A DNA stretch of 40,911 nucleotides from the NCBI GenBank assembly GCA_009602725.1, contig WELB01000093.1, positions 350,496 to 391,406 of the forward strand. The letters run 5' to 3'. Each line of letters begins with the position of its first letter. Positions within the stretch are counted from its first letter, which is position 1. Positions 10,815-21,366 of the stretch are shown piece by piece. This DNA comes from Spirogloea muscicola. Taxonomy: Eukaryota > Streptophyta > Zygnematophyceae > Spirogloeales > Spirogloeaceae. Below the pieces are notes generated by a model. It was not told the origin of the DNA, did not search any database, and was given only the letters and a program-made list of their open reading frames with translations. Both the position numbers and the translations under genes were made by a program.

Positions 10815-12073
10815 GTGGCGATGAGCCAAGAGGCGAATGGCGAGGTAGCACCGGCAGCGGCGGCGGCAGCGGCGGCGGCGTCGCCGGCGGCTGCAACGCC
10901 GGCGCTTTTGCTACGGCGGACGGCTTTGCCGGAGCCGAGGGTGGCCCCAAGATCGCCTCCGGCGCTGCGGCGGTGTCCGAGCCTGGCGAACGCGGCGGAG
11001 GCAACGGTCCCTCGGCGTTCAAGCCATACCCATGCGGCGGGCCGCCGAAGCGGTGCCGCATCGCCGCCAGCGCCGTGGTGGACCACGAGGCGGCGTTGGA
11101 CATGGGGATGGCCAATGGCGGCAGGGAGCGGCGCAGCCCCGGCAAGCGCGCCACTGACGGGGCTCGGCGCAGCGGCGGCAGAGGCCATGCGGCAGTGGAG
11201 GGCACTCCTGCCGCCCCCATGGCCAGACACGACGTAGAAGTTGCGCCGCCCACTGCTGCAGCTGACAGTTGGCTGCGCATGACGCCACGTGCAGCGCCCG
11301 GCGGTGCAGACGAGGTAGCGACAGCGCATCCGGCTCGCGTGCCGTGGCTCTCGGCAAGTGCCGGCACCAAGGCCGCCGCCGTTGCCGCTGCAACGAACCC
11401 CTGGAGCATGTGCAGCCCGGCGGTGCCGTCTGGCGGCGGCGGCAACCACCACCATTACTTTGATGGCGGCGGTGGCGGCAGGCCAGAGTTTGCGTACTCG
11501 CTCTTGCCGCCGGCGATGGCAGCGAGCGCCAAGGCGGTGGCAGCAACGACGGGCTTGAGGCAGCAGCCGACCGCTGTGGCATGCGCGATGGCCGACCGTG
11601 ACTGGTTGTCGGTGGCACGGCCGCCGGCGGAGCTGGGCAAGGACTGGCTTGCAGTCGCTGCAGCAGGTCACAATGGTAACGGCTCTGGCTTTGGCAACAG
11701 GGATAGCGGCCGCAGTGCCGGACCGGTGGGCATGCCGCTGCCGCCGCCGTCGCTGCTGCCGCCTCCGCAGCCGCCTGCGCTTGCGGCTCTCCATGGCCTC
11801 CCCAGCAATGGTGGCAGCATCGGGAGCTGTGGCGCTGCGGAGGCCGCTCCTGGCTTGCCACGTGCCGCCAAGCTGCTGCCCGCAGCGGCCAACGAGCTGC
11901 CAACAGGCTGGTGCAGTGGCGGGGAGCCCCCGCTGCCGCCAGTGCAGCCGCCGCCGCTGCCGTTGTTCGGCGAGCAGACTGGCCTCGAGGCCGCCAGGTG
12001 GGCGACCGTCGATCGTGGCCATGGTCACGGCACTCAAAAGAGCTTCGCAATCTGCAGTGGGACTCGCAGCTGA
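10815..12073 (+). CDS. Hypothetical Gly/Ala/Pro-rich protein, coding status uncertain
   Basis: One plus-strand frame stays open for over 400 codons, ends at a stop at 12071-12073 and has a more protein-like composition than the frames opposite it: Gly/Ser linkers, an HHHYF motif within GGGNHHHYFDGGGGG, Pro-rich PLPPPSLLPPPQPP, and balanced Asp, Glu and Lys. No domain is recognised. The upstream part of the frame overlaps a confident PDIL5-2 exon on the other strand, so the true start must lie above about 10815 or come from an unseen exon. Minus-strand frames are open here too. It may be a real algal low-complexity protein or simply GC-rich non-coding DNA between two divergent genes. Confidence 0.3.
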
Positions 12074-12363
12074 CGCTGCCGCTGAGTGGCGGTGCTGGCC
12101 TGCAGGCCCAGAGGTTGCGAGCGAGACCTGCACGTGGAAGGCCAGGGCCTGGATGCGGCGCCGCTGAGCAGCGTCGGGGAGGCCATGCCCGGCAGCTTGC
12201 AGCAGCAGGCTGCGCTCATCTGGCAGGTCTGCCGTGCACGCTCCCTCACCTCCCCCACTTCCCACATCGCCGGCCTGTCCTCCATCTCTCGCTCCCTCTT
12301 CTTGCACGGCACTGATTGCGGCGCTCTCCTGCTGACGTGCACACCTTCTGGGCATCCGAGTGA
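12074..12363. other. Unresolved GC-rich stretch upstream of TRM13
   Basis: This should hold the 5' exons of TRM13 with its Cys/His zinc fingers. A plus-strand frame around 12100-12230 has scattered cysteines, but I cannot match it to the usual finger pattern. The single N at 12364 breaks the sequence exactly at the edge of the first recognisable TRM13 exon, and the in-frame codon just before it is TGA. Confidence 0.4.
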
Positions 12364-14929
12364 NCCGGCGGCCTCGCGGCGCTGCTGGCCCGCATCGAGG
12401 CCGCGGCCGCCGCGGCGGGCTGCGGTCCTCCAGAGGAGGCTGCCGCCGCCGGAGCCGATGTGCCGCACCTTCTCCTGCCGTCCGCCCCAGCGCCATGGCT
12501 GTCCGACGAGCGCCGCGGGTGAGCCACCCGCCAAAGCCCCAAACCCCTGACCTCTGAACCCTAACCTTGAACCTTACACCCTAACCCTAACCCTAAAGCT
12601 GAACCTAAACCGTTATGAAACTCGTTAGTGCCTCCTCTGGGGCAAAGTGGCCTGCAGCAGCCGCGGCGCATGCTCTTCTGCGCATGTTTGTCTCTGCAGC
12701 CCAGCACCGAGCTCCAGAATGGCCAAGCCCAAAATCAAAAAACGATATAGATACTAATGGAAGTCGGCTGTGCTGCCGCCGGCGTGGTGCCGCCAGGGAC
12801 GTGCCGTTCCAGGCGAAGCACGCGCTGCAGCAGGCGGCCATTCTCGGCCACATGGAGGCTGCCGGCCTGCTCTCCTCGCCGGCAGACGCCCCGCGAGCGC
12901 TGCCCGGCGCCGGCAGCGGAGGCGCCCAGATTGGGCAGCACGACCACCTGGAGGACGAGGTGACTGCAGGCGATAGCGAGAGCGCCGGCTGTGCCGCCGC
13001 TGCCGAGCGAGGGCCTGTTACTGTCGAGTTTGGCGCCGGGCGGGGCTACCTCGCCCTCATGCTGTGCATAGGCTACGGCCGCGCCGACGCCGTCCTCGTC
13101 GACCGCGGGGCGTTCAAGTTCAAGGTGAGGTGGACAGCTCCTGCAGACGCTGAGCACCGTTAGCTGCGGAGCACTGCGCAATAGTTTTCAGCTGCCTCTG
13201 ATGTGCCCGCTTGGATCTCTTGCGGACCATGGACAGGCTGACCGCACGTTCCGCAAGTCGGCGGAGCTGCGTCTGGACCGGCTGAGAGTCGACAGTAAGG
13301 CCTTCAACGAGCAAGTCGAAGTCGGATCCCATGTCTCTAAACACACCGAGAGCCTGAGAAGCAAAGAGTGAACCTTACTGCTGCTGTCGGTCTCCCAACT
13401 ATGATACTTATCACAAGCCATTGCCCTTGACCTACGGCTGTCAAACATCCTAGAGCCAAACTTCCAGCTCTGCCTGTTAGCAAACTTCTCAATATATATA
13501 TATATATATATATATCAATCTTTTGTTCCACTTTTGGTCCTTCTGCAAACCAGCCCTCTGTGCCAATTCTGCAGCTTGCTGGCTTCTTATGACATTGTGC
13601 TTAATGTTGGCCGCGTGCCAGTCAGGGACCTAGACCTTGCGGGCGTGCCACTCCTTGCAGGCCGCAAGTTTGTCGCCGTCAGCAAGCACCTCTGCGGCCC
13701 AGCGACAGGTCAAGGCCTTGTGTCCATGAAGTTTTCAGACTTTGTACTTCAATGCTGTAGATGAGCGCTGCCGACGGTTGACCCCCTTATCCTTGACAGA
13801 GAATGACATGAAGAGAGAAATAGCATATGCACCGGCATGCTTGAGCTTTGCATTCACAGCTCCGTTAATACGTCATAATTTCCAACTCACACCTCAGGTG
13901 GACGGCTGCCTCGCACTTGCAGATTTTGCGCTGCGTTGCTGCCTGAAGGGGAGCCGTCAAGAAGCGGCAACAGTTGCCACAAACTGCAACCAAACATCCC
14001 AATCAGTGAAGCTTGTCAAAGAAGGCGGTGGGCCAAGAGCCGAGAAGGTGCCACCGGGGCCGCCGGAACTGCAGGGCCTTGCTATAGCCACCTGCTGCCA
14101 CCACCTCTGTGACTGGCGCAGTTACATAAGTAAGCCCACCACCGCAGCACACACTCATCCTGCTCAACAGCTGCTGTGCTAGGGCCACAGTTTTACTGGC
14201 ATCGTGTTCCAGACCTCCAGTTACATATGAATAGGGCTCAAGGCCTCAGATTCAGTTTTGTCTGGGCTCTATGACACAGTATTTGGGTATACGGCATCCG
14301 TTCTGCATTCGTTGGGTCTAGTAATGAAGCGACCTTGGCAGCAATCTCCTGCTGCCATGCGCTGTGCACCTACTTGCCAACGCAGTGGTGCTGACATCTG
14401 ACCCGCTTGTGCTGGTGGCCATGACTGCGATGCAGACAAGCAGTTCTTCCGCTCGCTGGGCTTCTCCCGCCGCGACTTCCGCTGCATCGTGTGGCTCACC
14501 AGCTGGGCGCTGTCAGGCCACGGGCCGAAGCAGGCTGCACCGGCCAGCCCAGCAAGCGGCTGGACAGCGTCAGACCCTGCTCTGGTCACGGCAGCAGCTA
14601 CCGCTGATCCCTCAGCAGCCCGGCCGGCTTCGGCCACCAACGCTACGACTCCCCGCGACCTGCTCAGTGAGGCCCAGTTGTCAGCAGCGTCGCTTGCTCC
14701 GATGGAGCCCAATGGGGGCAAGCATGACCACAGCATGCACAGCCTAGACGTCATACCACAGGATCGACGGCTGAGCATTGGGCGAGCGTGCAAGCAGTTG
14801 ATCGATACTGGCCGCTTGCAGTTCCTTCGAAACCATGGGCTGGCTGCGGACATTGTAGCATACATCCCCACTGCCATCTCCCCCGAAAACCGCCTGCTTC
14901 TTGCAACATACCAAGCCGACGCTCTGTAG
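12364..14929 (+). CDS. TRM13: tRNA 2'-O-methyltransferase TRM13 (TRMT13), N-terminus missing
   Basis: Exons 12364-12518, 12797-13124, 13237-13294, 13622-13708, 13923-14129 and 14436-14929 join in phase. The family 2'-O-methylates position 4 of certain tRNAs. Matching blocks in order: WLSDERR-GDVPFQAKHALQQAAILGHME; the SAM-binding motif VEFGAGRGYLALML; AVLVDRGAFKFK; LRLDRLRVDIRDLDLAGV; FVAVSKHLCGPATD; LAIATCCHHLCDWRSYI; and SLGFSRRDFRCIVWLTSWALSG. The C-terminal exon carries a low-complexity insert of about 60 residues before the conserved end (GRACKQLIDTGRLQFLRNHG). A second insert, rich in Gly, Asp and Glu, precedes VEFGAG. The usual N-terminal zinc fingers are not seen and the first exon begins at an N. 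The first intron holds telomere-like repeats; the third holds a TA microsatellite. Confidence 0.9.
12541..12611. repeat. Telomere-like CCCTAA tract inside TRM13 intron
   Basis: Repeated CCCTAA, AACCCT and ACCTTGAACC units, including three nearly perfect CCCTAA units in a row near 12578-12595, lie in the intron between 12518 and 12797. Confidence 0.85.
13491..13515. repeat. TA dinucleotide microsatellite
   Basis: About twelve TA units lie inside the TRM13 intron that runs from 13295 to 13621. No coding role. Confidence 0.9.
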
Positions 14930-15705
14930 TGTCTTGCAGATGAATGCATGTGCCGCTGACTCTCAGTAGCTTGACACCACTGACAATCGAATATATATTC
15001 AGTCCAGCTACACATTTGCTGAAGTACTGCTAGATATAGAGAGCCAGCTTACAAGGCGTTCTGAGTGAGTGATCAACACAGGGTGGCAGTTGCTTATGTA
15101 TGGGAGGAAAAAGTATACTAATAAGGGTGGCACAAATGTGGAGAGATCGTTAACCATGCAAGTATAGGTCAGGCTGCAATGCAATCATCAATGCAACTTC
15201 GTGCGATCACACAAAGTCTAGCAGATGGTGTCTGACAAAGCTGAGCTAACAATTCGGTAATCTTCTAAGCATTGAGAGCAACTTTGAGCATCTGACACAG
15301 AAAGAGCTTGTGCAACATAAGTACTGTACAGAAACATACACATTTTTCCATTTGGTGGTTTCATTTGGTGGTACAAAACACGAGATACTGTAAACTTCAG
15401 TCAACCCAGGGCCACCTTACTGATAGGCTTGGTAAGCAGGAGGACGTTAGAAGCTTGATACGGGAGGACAGAGGCTGAGCGGGCAGCGGGCAAGTGTGTA
15501 TGCACAATCTGAGCTGTAACCTGAGACTAATGTACCTGACTGTACCTGGCAACTAAAGAGTGCTACAAATATGACTGAAAGGGGACTGTTAGAGCCTTCT
15601 GTACAGAGTAGGCACGTCGTAGCGTCTAGTTGCATAACTTCCTGATTTCTGCTTTCAATGACAGACTGGAAGGGGGCGACTGCGCCGACACCCCTGGCCG
15701 GCTGT
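14930..15705. other. Intergenic region between convergent genes
   Basis: This AT-richer stretch lies between the TRM13 stop and the PI4K-gamma stop and should hold both 3' untranslated regions. I see no gene, RNA gene or notable repeat beyond a doubled TTTGGTGGT at about 15352-15372. Confidence 0.6.
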
Positions 15706-18353
15706 CTACTGCATAGGTAGATGCGACTTGGCGAGCTTCTGAACACTGTTGTCAAGGAGCATGTACACCTTCTCAAGAAAAGCCTCCTCGCTGCTTCCTG
15801 GCAGCACGCTCTCCTCAACAGCCTCCAAGATTTTCTCAATCTCCGACAGCTCACTGAGGCTGGTCCGACACATCATAGAGCCGATGGAGAATGGGCTGAG
15901 ACCTACACATGCACAAGATCATACGGAGTCAGAGTGTTGACTGGCCATAGAGTGCCCATCCCGTGCCCTCATTCGTAACAAGCACCACATCTAATGTCAA
16001 GAGATATTCATTGATAATCATCGATAACTTGTGTATTTCTTGCAGGCTCTCAAGCACGTAGATCGAGCAACAGACAGTCTCATGCCACTTTAACACACTA
16101 CAATGGCAACAAATGATCTTGTCTCATCAGAGCACCTCAACACAAGCTCACCTGCTGCAGACCCCTTCTTGAGGAGAGCTGTTGATATTCGGAGCACTCT
16201 GGCACATTGTGGTGACAAGGACCAACCATGATTGACCAACAATTCTAGGTCTTTCTCCGCGTCTAGGCCCGCAATGTACTCACAGATGTCGTCAGAGAAA
16301 GGACACTGGGACTGGGACCAGTTCAGCCATTCAAAGGTGCAGTCCTCAAACTGCAAAGAAAATGTTGGCAATCAACAGTCAATGATATGTTCACTGATTC
16401 TATCGAAAGAGAAAGACAATCACAGTGTTGATGATTCAATCGTCAACATTCGTACCTTCTCTGGAAGACAGTAGCCATGATCAATCGGCACAAGTTTGGT
16501 TGACATATCATCCCCTGGTATCCCGCACACAAGAATGTTCTCCCCGTTGCGATCTGTATTAGCAAGACGGATGTCCAACACAGCAAGCTTCTGCACTTCC
16601 TTGACAGGGAACTTTGCTGGTCCCATATCTTCACAGTTGCTGTAAGCGTGCACAAACTCCTGGAAGGAGCCAACTTTCCACGAACTCTTCTCATTATGAG
16701 AATAAAACTCTCCATAGCAGCACACCATCACTGTTGGAGGCACCCCAGCAAGCCCCTCGACCAAGCCTTCATCATGACCACTGGGGTAATCCAGAAGGTA
16801 GGCTGCGACCTCACGAAGAGCACCTTCACCAACACGAGTGCCTGCCTTCAAGCCCTCCCCAGTCAAAGAGACAGGAAGGCCTCGGGGATTGTTGGCAGCC
16901 AAAGGTTCCTCATCAAGGGGTTTGAATACAGCTCTGCAACCACGCAGGATCGCAATATGATGAATCTGCAGAGTAAGCTATCACAAGACAATCCATTGAG
17001 ACCTGTCTGGCAACGTCCTCAACTGCATACCTTATTAGGCACACCACTAGGCAACTGTAGTGATGACTACAGTCCCATCTACCCATACACAAAGATGTTT
17101 GCCGTGGTGCTTACCGCACATTCCCAGCACTGTCTGAAAGGAAATAAGTGCCTCCACTACCATCAGAGCATAACTGGGGGCTGTGACCGAGTTGGAGGCC
17201 AATCTCTGCTTCTGCAACTGCTTGCTGCAGAGTAGGATCCACCTCCTTAAGAGCCAGTGTGTGAATGTGCTTGCTTGAGATATTCTCCGGAGTACTCGAA
17301 ACGCGTGGCCACTTGCAAGCGGCGACAAGAGAGGGACTTAAGCTGGCGAGTGTAATGTTGGAGATTTCTGAAGACACCTCAACTTGTCCACCATTGAGGA
17401 TGCTCTGAATGTCTGCTGTGGTATGTATGGCTAGTAAGCGAACATCTGCTGCGTCACAGAGCAACCAATCAAACCATAATTAAGAAGCTCACGAAGTGAA
17501 ACAATTTTACAACACCTTCATGGTTTTGTGAGGACATGAGTTGTCAAACAATGAACAAATTGTGTGCTGAAATTGGCAAGTTGACTATACCTCTCCAAGT
17601 AACAGATGAATGCACATTGTCCTCCACCGTCTTCTCTGTGTGGTCCTGAATATATACACTGCTTTGATACAAGATCTGTTCCTTTACTTGCTCCTTCAAA
17701 GTCTTCAAGTGACCTGGCCTCCCTGCAGATAATGCTGCATAGCTCTTACAATTGGTAGTCTGTAGAGGTCCATGCACCAAGTCTGCAGCCAACAGAAGTC
17801 CTATCAGTAAGCTCTTCCTCTCCCTTCATTGTAGACCCGGTTGTTCAAGATTGTCTCCATCGAACTTGGAGACTTACCACATTGAGAGAATATACATTGG
17901 GAGTAACTTGGATTGACTTGAATTGGCAAAATTGAGACAGGCTCATTGTTTGTTCTTGTCATTGTAAATGCACATTCCACCACGCAATGAAATGACGTTT
18001 TTGATTCACTCACCAGATATTTTCATGACAACATGGAGCATCTGTCCATCGCTGATTCCATAGTCTCGAACTCGACTGTCATCACGGAAGAGCTCCCTGC
18101 CCTCATACACAAGTCTTTGTTGTCTTCTCTGAAAGCCTCTGGAAGCCTGTATCCTCGCCTTGACAGCGGCAATTGTGTCACTGTTCAGCACCCTGAGGGG
18201 CACAAGACTCATGTCGTCTCCGCCAGGGGGCAGGACAAAGATACAAATGCCGTGCAGGTGAGAAAGGTCGGCGCTGAACGACAGGCTTCTGGCCGGGCGA
18301 GCGACTTCGTCTTCCACAGCCCGAGGGTGAAGGACGCGCGCGGTGGCTGCCAT
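15706..18353 (-). CDS. PI4KG: Phosphatidylinositol 4-kinase gamma (ubiquitin-like domain PI4K)
   Basis: Six exons join in phase: 18014-18353, 17591-17782, 17115-17448, 16456-16933, 16152-16350 and 15706-15902, giving 579 residues, close to plant PI4K-gamma 4. The start is the ATG at 18353. A ubiquitin-like fold comes first (ICIFVLPPGG ... LVYEGRELFRDDSRVRDYGI), then a shortened second ubiquitin-like region (ISDLVHGPLQTTNCKSY), then the PI3/4-kinase domain: GGTYFLSDSAGNV, the ATP-site lysine in VFKPLDEEP, GEGALREVAAYLLD, the catalytic loop RLANTDRNGENILV, and the activation motif PIDHGYCLPE. The C-terminus has LSPFSIGSMMCR, typical of this subfamily. In plants these proteins associate with endomembranes and some show protein-kinase rather than lipid-kinase activity, so the substrate is not settled by sequence. 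All key kinase residues are present. Confidence 0.92.
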
Positions 18354-18802
18354 CTGACACCGCCAGGTCTGCCTTGCCAAGATGCGGTCTTCGTGTCAAG
18401 CAACTCGTCAAAGCTACACATATACGCGTTGTACAAATTCCTCGCCCATCATGCCGTGCACGTACATACGGCCCTCCTCGATCAAGGCGCCAGCGAATAT
18501 GACACTGACTGGTCCGGGCTGCTTCAGTGTCCAATTGCAGTGATTGTGCGCGAGCGGGAGTCACGGGGGGGCTGCCGCCGCGAGCGCCGGCGACTACATC
18601 CAAGCAGGGCCCCGAGGGGCTGACCGCCGCCGCCGCCGGCAGCCGCCGCCGCCGCCGCAGCAGCCGCCGCCGCCCCACGATGTCTTGCCGGCTCCGGAAG
18701 CTCGCCTGCAGCTGGGCCAGGAGATGCGGCTGCGAGTCCGGGCCTCTCCCGCAGTGGCGGCGGCAGCAGATCCGCCTCACCGGCCGCGCGCCTGCGCCTC
18801 AG

Positions 18803-18900
18803 GCGCCGCCGGGCCTGCTGGCGACGCTCCCCGCGCTGCGGCTCGTCTGCAACCTCTGGGCCGGCGTCGACCACGTCCTCGCCGACCCGACGTTCCCGCG
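18803..18900 (+). CDS. Fragment of a GhrA-like D-2-hydroxyacid dehydrogenase, cut by the assembly gap
   Basis: One exon, bounded by CGCCTCAG|GCG and CG|GTGCGC, encodes APPGLLATLPALRLVCNLW then AGVDHVLADPTFP. This matches the N-terminal substrate-domain motif of glyoxylate/hydroxypyruvate reductase A-type enzymes (PPGLLxxLPxLxxxxxLGAGVDHxLxDPxxP). The rest of the gene, including the NAD-binding fold and catalytic Arg-Glu-His, would lie in the gap at 18965-19850. Upstream exons between 18354 and 18802 are not resolved: the DNA there is GCC-rich and open in several frames. The expected motif has Gly where Trp stands here (CNLWAGVDH). An intact gene cannot be claimed. Confidence 0.6.
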
Positions 18901-18964
18901 GTGCGCATCCGATGCCGTCGGGAGCTTCCGGTGGCGGAAGCCTTGCAGTGGCAATCACTGATCG

Positions 18965-19850
18965 NNNNNNNNNNNNNNNNNNNNNNNNNNNNNNNNNNNN
19001 NNNNNNNNNNNNNNNNNNNNNNNNNNNNNNNNNNNNNNNNNNNNNNNNNNNNNNNNNNNNNNNNNNNNNNNNNNNNNNNNNNNNNNNNNNNNNNNNNNNN
19101 NNNNNNNNNNNNNNNNNNNNNNNNNNNNNNNNNNNNNNNNNNNNNNNNNNNNNNNNNNNNNNNNNNNNNNNNNNNNNNNNNNNNNNNNNNNNNNNNNNNN
19201 NNNNNNNNNNNNNNNNNNNNNNNNNNNNNNNNNNNNNNNNNNNNNNNNNNNNNNNNNNNNNNNNNNNNNNNNNNNNNNNNNNNNNNNNNNNNNNNNNNNN
19301 NNNNNNNNNNNNNNNNNNNNNNNNNNNNNNNNNNNNNNNNNNNNNNNNNNNNNNNNNNNNNNNNNNNNNNNNNNNNNNNNNNNNNNNNNNNNNNNNNNNN
19401 NNNNNNNNNNNNNNNNNNNNNNNNNNNNNNNNNNNNNNNNNNNNNNNNNNNNNNNNNNNNNNNNNNNNNNNNNNNNNNNNNNNNNNNNNNNNNNNNNNNN
19501 NNNNNNNNNNNNNNNNNNNNNNNNNNNNNNNNNNNNNNNNNNNNNNNNNNNNNNNNNNNNNNNNNNNNNNNNNNNNNNNNNNNNNNNNNNNNNNNNNNNN
19601 NNNNNNNNNNNNNNNNNNNNNNNNNNNNNNNNNNNNNNNNNNNNNNNNNNNNNNNNNNNNNNNNNNNNNNNNNNNNNNNNNNNNNNNNNNNNNNNNNNNN
19701 NNNNNNNNNNNNNNNNNNNNNNNNNNNNNNNNNNNNNNNNNNNNNNNNNNNNNNNNNNNNNNNNNNNNNNNNNNNNNNNNNNNNNNNNNNNNNNNNNNNN
19801 NNNNNNNNNNNNNNNNNNNNNNNNNNNNNNNNNNNNNNNNNNNNNNNNNN
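18965..19850. other. Assembly gap (886 N)
   Basis: A run of 886 unknown bases, followed directly by a CT microsatellite. It interrupts the GhrA-like gene. Confidence 0.99.
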
Positions 19851-19923
<73 letters not shown>

Positions 19924-19948
19924 CCTCCCTCCCTCCCTCCCTCCCTCT
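19851..19948. repeat. CT microsatellite grading into CCCT repeats
   Basis: About 34 CT units are followed by about seven CCCT units at the right edge of the gap. The array probably caused the gap and its true length is unknown. Apparent Arg-Glu or Ser-Leu proteins across it are translation artefacts. Confidence 0.98.
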
Positions 19949-21366
19949 CCCCCCACCCAGCACCCAGCCTTGCGGCCAACGGTCTTCCCCTCGTCCTGCC
20001 TTTAGTGTCGGCCAATTGGCCAAGCCAACGAGAGAGAAGGCGTGCGGTGCGCATGGGACGAAAGGGAGGCCAAGTAAGCCATCACACTGTTCAGGCAAAA
20101 GCTAAAGCGAGATCGGCAATACGTCAAACGAAGCCCGATGCTAAGTATGAATGTAAGCCGAAGGGGGAGCTCAGTACCCACGAGCGAGCACATACGATTT
20201 CGACAAGCTAACAAGAGCTCTATGCTGTTCACGTTCGGGCCGGCCTCCACAACCTTCGCCTCTGGAAGAGCTGCTTCTCTCTATGCAGTTCTCTTGTCGA
20301 CATTATTGCAGGGCTTCCCCCTTTGCCTTTGTCATCCTTTTTGGGCTGGCCTTCCTCCAGCCACCGCCTCCATTAGGACGACTTTATCTCTCGAGCTCCA
20401 TAGAGCTCGTATTTTGCAAGTACAAAAACGTCGAATGAAGAATAGGCTCCAAACAAGGGGAAGACAAATACCCAGAGGGGCGTATAGAAGTAGGGGCATA
20501 GCAGATCTATGCAGCAAGCAAGCTACTTTGGTCCGTGTAGCCTAGACCTTCCAGGCATTTTCAAGGGAGTGCATAAGTGTGTCTGACATATGTACGAGGA
20601 TTACGCAAGGGTAATCAACCAACATGAAGCCGACTTCTCAGAAGTGCGAAGGTACATACCTCATCACAGCAGCGCCTGCAGATTACCGCATCAAAAGGTC
20701 AAAATCAATAACCCTGACCTTGGGACTAAACCTTAAGCAGTGCAAGGTCGAAGGCAGAATGGCCCTTGGGTGGAATAGAGGGCACAAGGACACATGACAC
20801 TTCGGTGCTCATGTTGCAATTGATGGCGGTTCAAGATTCATGGCATCTCCTCAATAAAACTGGCGGGCTGGTCATGGCTGGCACTGTCCTTGTTGGTGGC
20901 ACGCCAAGTAGGATGACGACATCTGCCAGCCGGCCAGCATTGCTGACCACATCCTTCTTGACCACCTCAGGGTTTGCCAATAGTCATCCTCACAGGCAGC
21001 TCAATTGCAAAGGGCTGGTGCAGGGCATGTAAGCCATGGATGCCATGGCAGATCATATCTCACTACTGCAGCACTGGCTAATTATGAACGTCAACAACCG
21101 AAGCCCTTGAGGTGATCACACTCGTGCCGCGCAATGCAATACCACTGGGTCTGGTAAGAAGCATATTCAATGAACTCTGCAGCCAGTGGCCCTCGGCACT
21201 TTTTGAAGGAGGCATGGTGCACGACATTGACTTTTGATGGAAGCGAAGAAAGCCCTGCAGACCATTTGCTGCAAAGAGCTCGTATTACTATATCTCGCAT
21301 TGCCATAAGTGCTCATGTGTGCAAGCAAATGGCTGGCATGCCTCGAAATGCAGCACTAGGTTGGCG
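19949..21366. other. Region without a convincing gene, 3' of the KDEL protein
   Basis: From about 19950 to 20560 the sequence differs in texture from its surroundings: few introns or long frames, many TAG/TAA stops, and a repeat B copy at 20313. From 20840 to 20985 on the minus strand there is a short open stretch (EVVKKDVVSNAGRLADVV) with a possible acceptor but no recognised family. From 21091 to 21306 another minus frame contains RHECDHLKG. Both probably lie in the 3' untranslated region of the gene ending at 21367. Confidence 0.45.
20313..20385. repeat. Dispersed repeat family B, degenerate copy
   Basis: CTTTGTCATCCTTTTTGGGC, then TGGC, a short spacer, CAGCC and CCTCCATTAGG align with the copies at 28051 and 33578 but with more differences. 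Confidence 0.55.

Noticed and set aside
10604-12496. 630-codon minus-strand open frame
   Set aside because: It is rich in Arg, Ala and Gly, out of frame with the confident PDIL5-2 exon it overlaps, and has no family resemblance; it is an effect of GC-rich DNA.
18524-20211. Very long frames across the gap with Arg-Glu or Ser-Leu repeats
   Set aside because: They are made of N residues and the CT microsatellite, not coding sequence.
20840-20985. Short minus-strand frame EVVKKDVVSNAGRLADVV
   Set aside because: It briefly recalls NAD-enzyme sequence such as FolD but the match fails after a few residues; no neighbouring exons support it.
21091-21306. Minus-strand frame with RHECDHLKG, resembling the third peptide deformylase motif (HExDHLxG)
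   Set aside because: It lies just 3' of the KDEL-protein stop with no room for the other two motifs upstream, and the spacing before the motif is off by one residue. Probably chance in a 3' untranslated region.
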